Shown piece after piece: positions 7,416 to 10,740 of a DNA stretch of 10,740 bases. Source of the DNA: Alphaproteobacteria bacterium. Its GTDB lineage: Bacteria > Pseudomonadota > Alphaproteobacteria > Geminicoccales > Geminicoccaceae. Below the pieces are notes generated by a model. It had not been told where the DNA came from and made no database searches. It was given only the letters and a program-made list of their open reading frames with translations. Where the stretch lies: assembly GCA_026982585.1 (NCBI GenBank), contig JALSGW010000332.1:1-10740 (forward strand), written 5' to 3'. The first letter of the stretch is position 1. Each line of letters opens with the position of its first letter. The position numbers were made by a program, and so were the translations under genes.

Positions 7416-8556
7416 CGCCTTCCTCGTCGCTCGGCACCACCCAGGCCCTAAGCCGGCTTTCCGGCAACGTGAGCGTCGGGCCTCCGCGGGCGTTCGCGGC
7501 CTCGTCCAGGGCGAAGCCGAGCCAGGCGGCGAGGGTGAGGATGCGGGCCCGCACCGGCGCCGCCCCCTCGCCGATGCCGCCCGTGAACACGAGCCCATCG
7601 AGGCCGCCCAGCGCCGCCGCCATGGCCGCCAGCGCCTGATGCACCCGCTCGCAGAACCAGTCCACGGCCTCGGCGGCGCGGGGATCGTCGCTTGCGAGCA
7701 GCTGCCGCATGTCGCCGCTGATCCCCGACATGCCGAGCAGCCCCGAGCGGTGGTTGAGCAGTGCGTCGAGCTCCTCCACGCTCATCCCCTCCTCGCGCAG
7801 CAGGTGGATGAGCAGTCCGGGATCCACCGAGCCGGAGCGGGTCGCCATCGGCACCCCGTCGAGCGGCGAGAAGCCCATGGTGGTGGCGACGCTGGTCCCT
7901 GCCCGCACCGCGCACAGGCTGCAGCCGCCGCCGAGATGGGCGATCACCAGCCGCTCCGGTAGGGGCGTGCCGGTGACGGCGGCGAAGCGCTCCACCACCG
8001 ACTGGTAGGAGAGGCCGTGGAAACCGTAGCGGAGCAGGCCGCGTTCCGCGAACGACCGCGGCAGTCCGGTCTGGCGTGCGCTCCAGCTCTGGCGGGCGTG
8101 GAAGGCGGTATCGAAACAGGCCACCTGGAGCAGGCCCGGGCGGGCGGCGGCCAGCGCCCGGATGGCGGCGAGATTGTGCGGCTGGTGTTTGGGGGCGAGC
8201 GGCGCGAGCCGGGCCAGCTCGGCCAGCACCTCCGGGGTGATGCGCACCGGTTCCGTGAACAGCCCGCCGCCGTGCACCACCCGGTGTCCGGCCGCGACCG
8301 GGGCGACGCCGTCGAGCGCTTCCTCGATCAACGGCAGCAGGCGGGCGAAGGCCGCCTCATGGCCGGCGCCGGGCGGCAGATCGCCGGCCCGCCGGACGCC
8401 GTCCCGGGTCTCCAGCGTCCAGCGCGGCCGGTCCCCGAACCCCTCCGCCCGCGCCCGGATGCGGAGATCGAGCCGGCCCGCTCGCTCCGCGAGCTCGTAG
8501 ACCGCCAGTTTGAGACTGGTGGAGCCGGCGTTTGCGACCAGAAGGGCGGCGGACAC
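7381..8556 (-). CDS. ackA: Acetate kinase-family protein (acetate/propionate kinase)
   Basis: Expected to transfer phosphate between acetyl phosphate and ADP, yielding acetate and ATP in the cytosol. The 391-residue length is normal. ASKHA-fold landmarks are present: NAGSTSLK (9-16), Arg92 in GHRVVHGG, His124, Asp149 in FDTAFH, His180 in YGFHG, His207 in AHLGGG, Arg240 in ATRSGSVDPG, FTGGIGE (324-330) and PSDEEG (376-380). Two positions that are normally Asn near the nucleotide and active site (HLGNG and GIGEN in typical enzymes) are Gly here (210 and 331). The chosen start is GTG at 8556; the upstream frame is closed by a TGA at 8572-8574, so it cannot extend far. No clear ribosome binding site exists, and the xsc stop is only 10 bp upstream, which suggests reinitiation. 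Placement after xsc implies it uses acetyl phosphate from Xsc. Propionate kinase or a related acyl kinase is an alternative. Confidence 0.9.
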   Translation of the reverse strand: MSAALLVANAGSTSLKLAVYELAERAGRLDLRIRARAEGFGDRPRWTLETRDGVRRAGDLPPGAGHEAAFARLLPLIEEALDGVAPVAAGHRVVHGGGLFTEPVRITPEVLAELARLAPLAPKHQPHNLAAIRALAAARPGLLQVACFDTAFHARQSWSARQTGLPRSFAERGLLRYGFHGLSYQSVVERFAAVTGTPLPERLVIAHLGGGCSLCAVRAGTSVATTMGFSPLDGVPMATRSGSVDPGLLIHLLREEGMSVEELDALLNHRSGLLGMSGISGDMRQLLASDDPRAAEAVDWFCERVHQALAAMAAALGGLDGLVFTGGIGEGAAPVRARILTLAAWLGFALDEAANARGGPTLTLPESRLRAWVVPSDEEGVIARAVAPWLG

Positions 8557-8566
8557 CGTCGTGCCG

Positions 8567-10285
8567 TCAGCTCACGGTATAGGCGCGGTACTTCTCCAGC
8601 AGGCGCACGGGCTTCTTGAGGGCGTCGCGGCGGAAGGGCTCGGCCAGCTCCTGGCTCACCCGGATCTCCACCACCGCCGGCCGCTCGCTGGCGACCGCGC
8701 TCCTGAGCGCCTCGCCCACCTCGCCCGGCCGTTCCACCACCAGGCCCAGAGCCCCCATCGCCTCGGCCACCTTGGCGAAGCTGGGGTTGTCCAGCTGGGT
8801 GCCCACGAACCGGCAGGCGTAGTAGTCGATCTGGTTGCGTTTCTCCGCGCCCCACTGGCCGTTGTTGAACACCACCGCCACCACCGGGATGCGCTCGCGC
8901 ACACAGGTGAGCGTTTCGTTGAGGCTCATGCCCCATGCGCCGTCGCCCACATAGGCGATGGCCGGCCGTTCCGGCGCCGCCACCTTGGCGCCGATGGCGG
9001 TGGGATAGGCGTAGCCGCAGTTGCCGAAGCTCATGGCGGCGAAGAAGCTGCGCGGCCGCTTGAAGTGGAGGTAGCTGTTCGCCACCGAGCAGATGTTGCC
9101 GATGTCCGTGGTCACCATGGCGTCCTCGGGAAGCGCCCGTTCCAGCTCCGAAAGCGCCCGGCGCGGCGCCATCGGCACGCCGTCCGAGGCGCTCGCCTGC
9201 TCGAGCTCCGCCTTCCAGGCCGCCTTCTGCTTGCGGATCTCGGCGAGACGGCGTTCCCGGTTGGCCTGGGCGGCAGGTGTGCGGTTGAGGGCCCGCAACC
9301 CGTCGAGCAGTGCGACCGCCGCCGCCCGCGCGTCCCCCAGCACCGGCACGTCCACCGGCTTGACCAGGCCGAGCCGGCGGTGATCGATGTCCACCTGGAT
9401 GAGCTTGGCCGCCCGCGGCCAGTAGTCGATGCCGTATTGCGGCAGCGTGCCGAAGGGGCCGAGCCGGCTTCCCAGCGCCAGCACCACGTCCGCCTGGGCG
9501 AGCACGCGCATCGCCGCCTTCGAGCCCAGATAGCCGATCGGGCCCAGGTAGAGCTCGTGGTCGGCGGGGAAGGCGTCGTTGTGGAGATAGCTGGTGACCA
9601 CCGGCGCCTGCAGATGTTCGGCGAGCGCCCGCAGCTGGTCCACCGCATCGGCCATCACCACGCCGCCCCCGGCCACGATCACCGGGAAGGCCGCGTCGGC
9701 GAGCAGCGCCACCGCCCGGGCGAGACTCTCCGCACCGCCCGCTCCGCGCTCGATGCGCACCGGTCGCGGGATCTCCACGTCGATCTCGCCGTAGAAGTAG
9801 TCGCGCGGGATGTTGAGCTGGGTCGGGCCCCTTTCCGTGAGGGCCAGATCGAAACACCGCCCCGCCAGCTCCGCGATGCGGTCGGGCCGGTTCACATGGG
9901 CCTGGTAGGTGGTGATCTTGGAGAAGATCGGCAGCTGGTCGGTCTCCTGGAAGCCGCCGAGGCCGGTGGTCTGGGTTCCCGCCTCGGGGGTGATGCACAC
10001 CACCGGCGAGTGGGCCCAGTAGGCGGCGGCGATGGCGGTGACGAAGTTGGTCACGCCGGGGCCGTTCTGCGCGATGCAGACGCCGTGCCGGCCGCTCGCC
10101 CGGGCGTAGCCGTCGGCCATGTGGCCGGCCCCCTGTTCGTGGGCGGTGGAGATGAAACGGATGCCCGCCGGCTCGAACAGGTCGAGCGCGTCCATGTAGG
10201 CCGAGCCGACGATGCCGAAGACGTGCTTGACGCCCTGCGCCACCATGGTCTCGACCAGCGCCTCGCTCGGGGTCATGCGGGTCAT
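8567..10285 (-). CDS. xsc: Sulfoacetaldehyde acetyltransferase
   Basis: Thiamine-diphosphate enzyme that converts sulfoacetaldehyde and phosphate into acetyl phosphate and sulfite, the desulfonation step of taurine and other C2-sulfonate degradation. The 572-residue product is slightly shorter than or equal to known Xsc proteins. It shows the ThDP-activating Glu50 in AHEQGAGHMADGYA, and the ThDP/Mg motif from GDG (447-449) to NN (474-475) with 24 residues between. Segments that set Xsc apart from acetolactate synthase are TPEAGTQTTGLGGFQETDQ (99-117), PTQLNIPRDYFYGEI and the run QIDYYACRFVGTQLDNPSFA (485-504). ATG at 10285 is chosen because it forms an ATGA overlap with the alanine dehydrogenase stop and follows AAAGGGAGGAGG. 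A second ATG three codons on (10276) is possible. Acetate kinase follows after 10 bp. The three genes form one operon. Confidence 0.96.
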   Translation of the reverse strand: MTRMTPSEALVETMVAQGVKHVFGIVGSAYMDALDLFEPAGIRFISTAHEQGAGHMADGYARASGRHGVCIAQNGPGVTNFVTAIAAAYWAHSPVVCITPEAGTQTTGLGGFQETDQLPIFSKITTYQAHVNRPDRIAELAGRCFDLALTERGPTQLNIPRDYFYGEIDVEIPRPVRIERGAGGAESLARAVALLADAAFPVIVAGGGVVMADAVDQLRALAEHLQAPVVTSYLHNDAFPADHELYLGPIGYLGSKAAMRVLAQADVVLALGSRLGPFGTLPQYGIDYWPRAAKLIQVDIDHRRLGLVKPVDVPVLGDARAAAVALLDGLRALNRTPAAQANRERRLAEIRKQKAAWKAELEQASASDGVPMAPRRALSELERALPEDAMVTTDIGNICSVANSYLHFKRPRSFFAAMSFGNCGYAYPTAIGAKVAAPERPAIAYVGDGAWGMSLNETLTCVRERIPVVAVVFNNGQWGAEKRNQIDYYACRFVGTQLDNPSFAKVAEAMGALGLVVERPGEVGEALRSAVASERPAVVEIRVSQELAEPFRRDALKKPVRLLEKYRAYTVS

Positions 10286-10740
10286 CGGCCTCCTCCCTTT
10301 TGATCTGCGTCCGCCGGTTCTGCGCCGATCCCAGCCCCCTCGCGGGCCAGCGCCTCCTCCGGCGACAGATACGGCAGCCCGAGGCTCTCGGCCACCGGCC
10401 GGCAGGTGATGCGACCACGCCAGATGTTGAGTCCCGCCCGCAGATGGGGATCGGCGGCAAGCGCCCCGGCGGTGCCGCGCTCCGCCAGCGCCAGCACCAG
10501 GGGCAGAAGCGCGTTGTTGAGCGCATAGGTGGAGGTGTGCGGCACCGCACCCGGCATGTTGGTGACACAGTAGTGGACCACCCCGTGGGCGATGAAGGTG
10601 GGATCGGCATGGGTGGTGGGGCGTGATGTGGCCACGCATCCGCCCTGGTCGATGGACACGTCCACCACCACCGCACCCCGCTTCATGCGGCGCACCAGCT
10701 CCTCGGGCACCAGTTTCGGGGCCGCGGCGCCGGGCACCAG
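10282..10740 (-). CDS. ald: Alanine dehydrogenase, C-terminal part (partial at 5' end)
   Basis: NAD-dependent L-alanine dehydrogenase, which oxidatively deaminates alanine to pyruvate and ammonium. Only the last 152 residues are in the window; the family is near 370 long, and the frame runs off the right edge (LVPGAAAPKLV begins at the border). Diagnostic parts are VVVDVSIDQGGC with the catalytic Asp, the TTHADPTF segment, HYCVTNMPGAVPHTSTYALNNA, and the C-terminal GLNIWRGRITCRPVAESLGLPY. The stop overlaps the xsc start in ATGA. In taurine degraders with taurine:pyruvate aminotransferase this enzyme regenerates the pyruvate acceptor and releases the amino nitrogen. That role is inferred here from its coupling to xsc. 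The operon promoter and any aminotransferase gene must lie to the right of the window. Confidence 0.95.
   Translation of the reverse strand: MVPGAAAPKLVPEELVRRMKRGAVVVDVSIDQGGCVATSRPTTHADPTFIAHGVVHYCVTNMPGAVPHTSTYALNNALLPLVLALAERGTAGALAADPHLRAGLNIWRGRITCRPVAESLGLPYLSPEEALAREGAGIGAEPADADQKGGGR
10289..10300 (-). promoter_or_regulatory. Strong ribosome binding site of xsc inside the 3' end of ald
   Basis: On the minus strand AAAGGGAGGAGG ends three bases before the xsc ATG at 10285. It lies within the last codons of the alanine dehydrogenase gene, which encode the odd Lys-Gly-Gly-Gly-Arg tail. This is the best Shine-Dalgarno match of any gene in the window and suggests high Xsc synthesis. Confidence 0.75.

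Noticed and set aside
8567..10285. Acetolactate synthase or pyruvate oxidase as an alternative identity for the ThDP enzyme
   Set aside because: The segments around residues 99-117 and 485-504 are characteristic of Xsc. The operon with ald and ackA also fits sulfoacetaldehyde metabolism, not branched-chain amino acid synthesis.
8510..10303. 597-codon open frame on the plus strand opposite xsc
   Set aside because: It mirrors the xsc codon structure, has no recognisable motif and no ribosome binding site. It is a GC shadow.
10286..10639. Upstream extension of the xsc frame (118 extra codons)
   Set aside because: These codons lie inside the ald reading frame, are His/Arg/Gly-rich and unlike any Xsc N-terminus. 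The ATGA overlap and strong ribosome binding site place the start at 10285.
8328..10676. 782-codon open frame on the minus strand in a second frame over xsc, ald and ackA
   Set aside because: Its translation is Arg/Gly/Ala-rich noise over xsc, while the other frame encodes a complete Xsc with catalytic motifs.

Overview
The window is very G+C-rich (judged by eye, not counted) and almost entirely coding. It reads like a chromosomal segment of a pseudomonadotal (proteobacterial) bacterium. This placement rests on the proteobacterial-type glutamate synthase, the Xsc-type sulfonate pathway and the codon bias; I cannot place it more precisely. I see no insertion sequence, phage gene, CRISPR array, tRNA or rRNA. 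All nine genes visible to their stop codon end in TGA.

Layout, left to right. (1) 2-2575 (+): the C-terminal portion of the large subunit of glutamate synthase (GltB), with its start outside the window. (2) 2576-2771: a 196-bp gap, the only sizeable noncoding stretch, with a GC-rich hairpin, a perfect 6-bp inverted repeat and a weak promoter-like site. (3) 2772-7415 (+): a compact five-gene operon. It encodes a Tat-exported periplasmic solute-binding protein, an ABC ATPase, two PotB/PotC-type permeases and a nitrilase-superfamily amidohydrolase. The last three junctions are 4-bp start/stop overlaps. This looks like an importer of a polyamine-like or other nitrogenous solute, plus a cytosolic enzyme that hydrolyses an amide or nitrile C-N bond. 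(4) 10740-7381 (-): a convergent three-gene operon encoding alanine dehydrogenase (partial, start outside the window), sulfoacetaldehyde acetyltransferase (Xsc) and an acetate kinase-family protein. The two operons run into each other tail to tail, and their last genes overlap by 35 bp.

How the genes could work together. Xsc is the diagnostic gene: it splits sulfoacetaldehyde with phosphate into acetyl phosphate and sulfite. An acetate kinase directly behind it would turn acetyl phosphate into acetate plus ATP. The better-known aerobic arrangement instead has phosphotransacetylase (Pta) leading to acetyl-CoA. Alanine dehydrogenase would regenerate pyruvate and release ammonium if taurine is deaminated by a taurine:pyruvate aminotransferase, whose gene is not visible here but could lie just beyond the right edge. 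The result would be a taurine (C2-sulfonate) dissimilation module that conserves energy by substrate-level phosphorylation and delivers sulfite and ammonium. Whether the facing transporter/amidohydrolase operon feeds this pathway (for example with an N-acylated taurine or another amide) or handles an unrelated amine is open.
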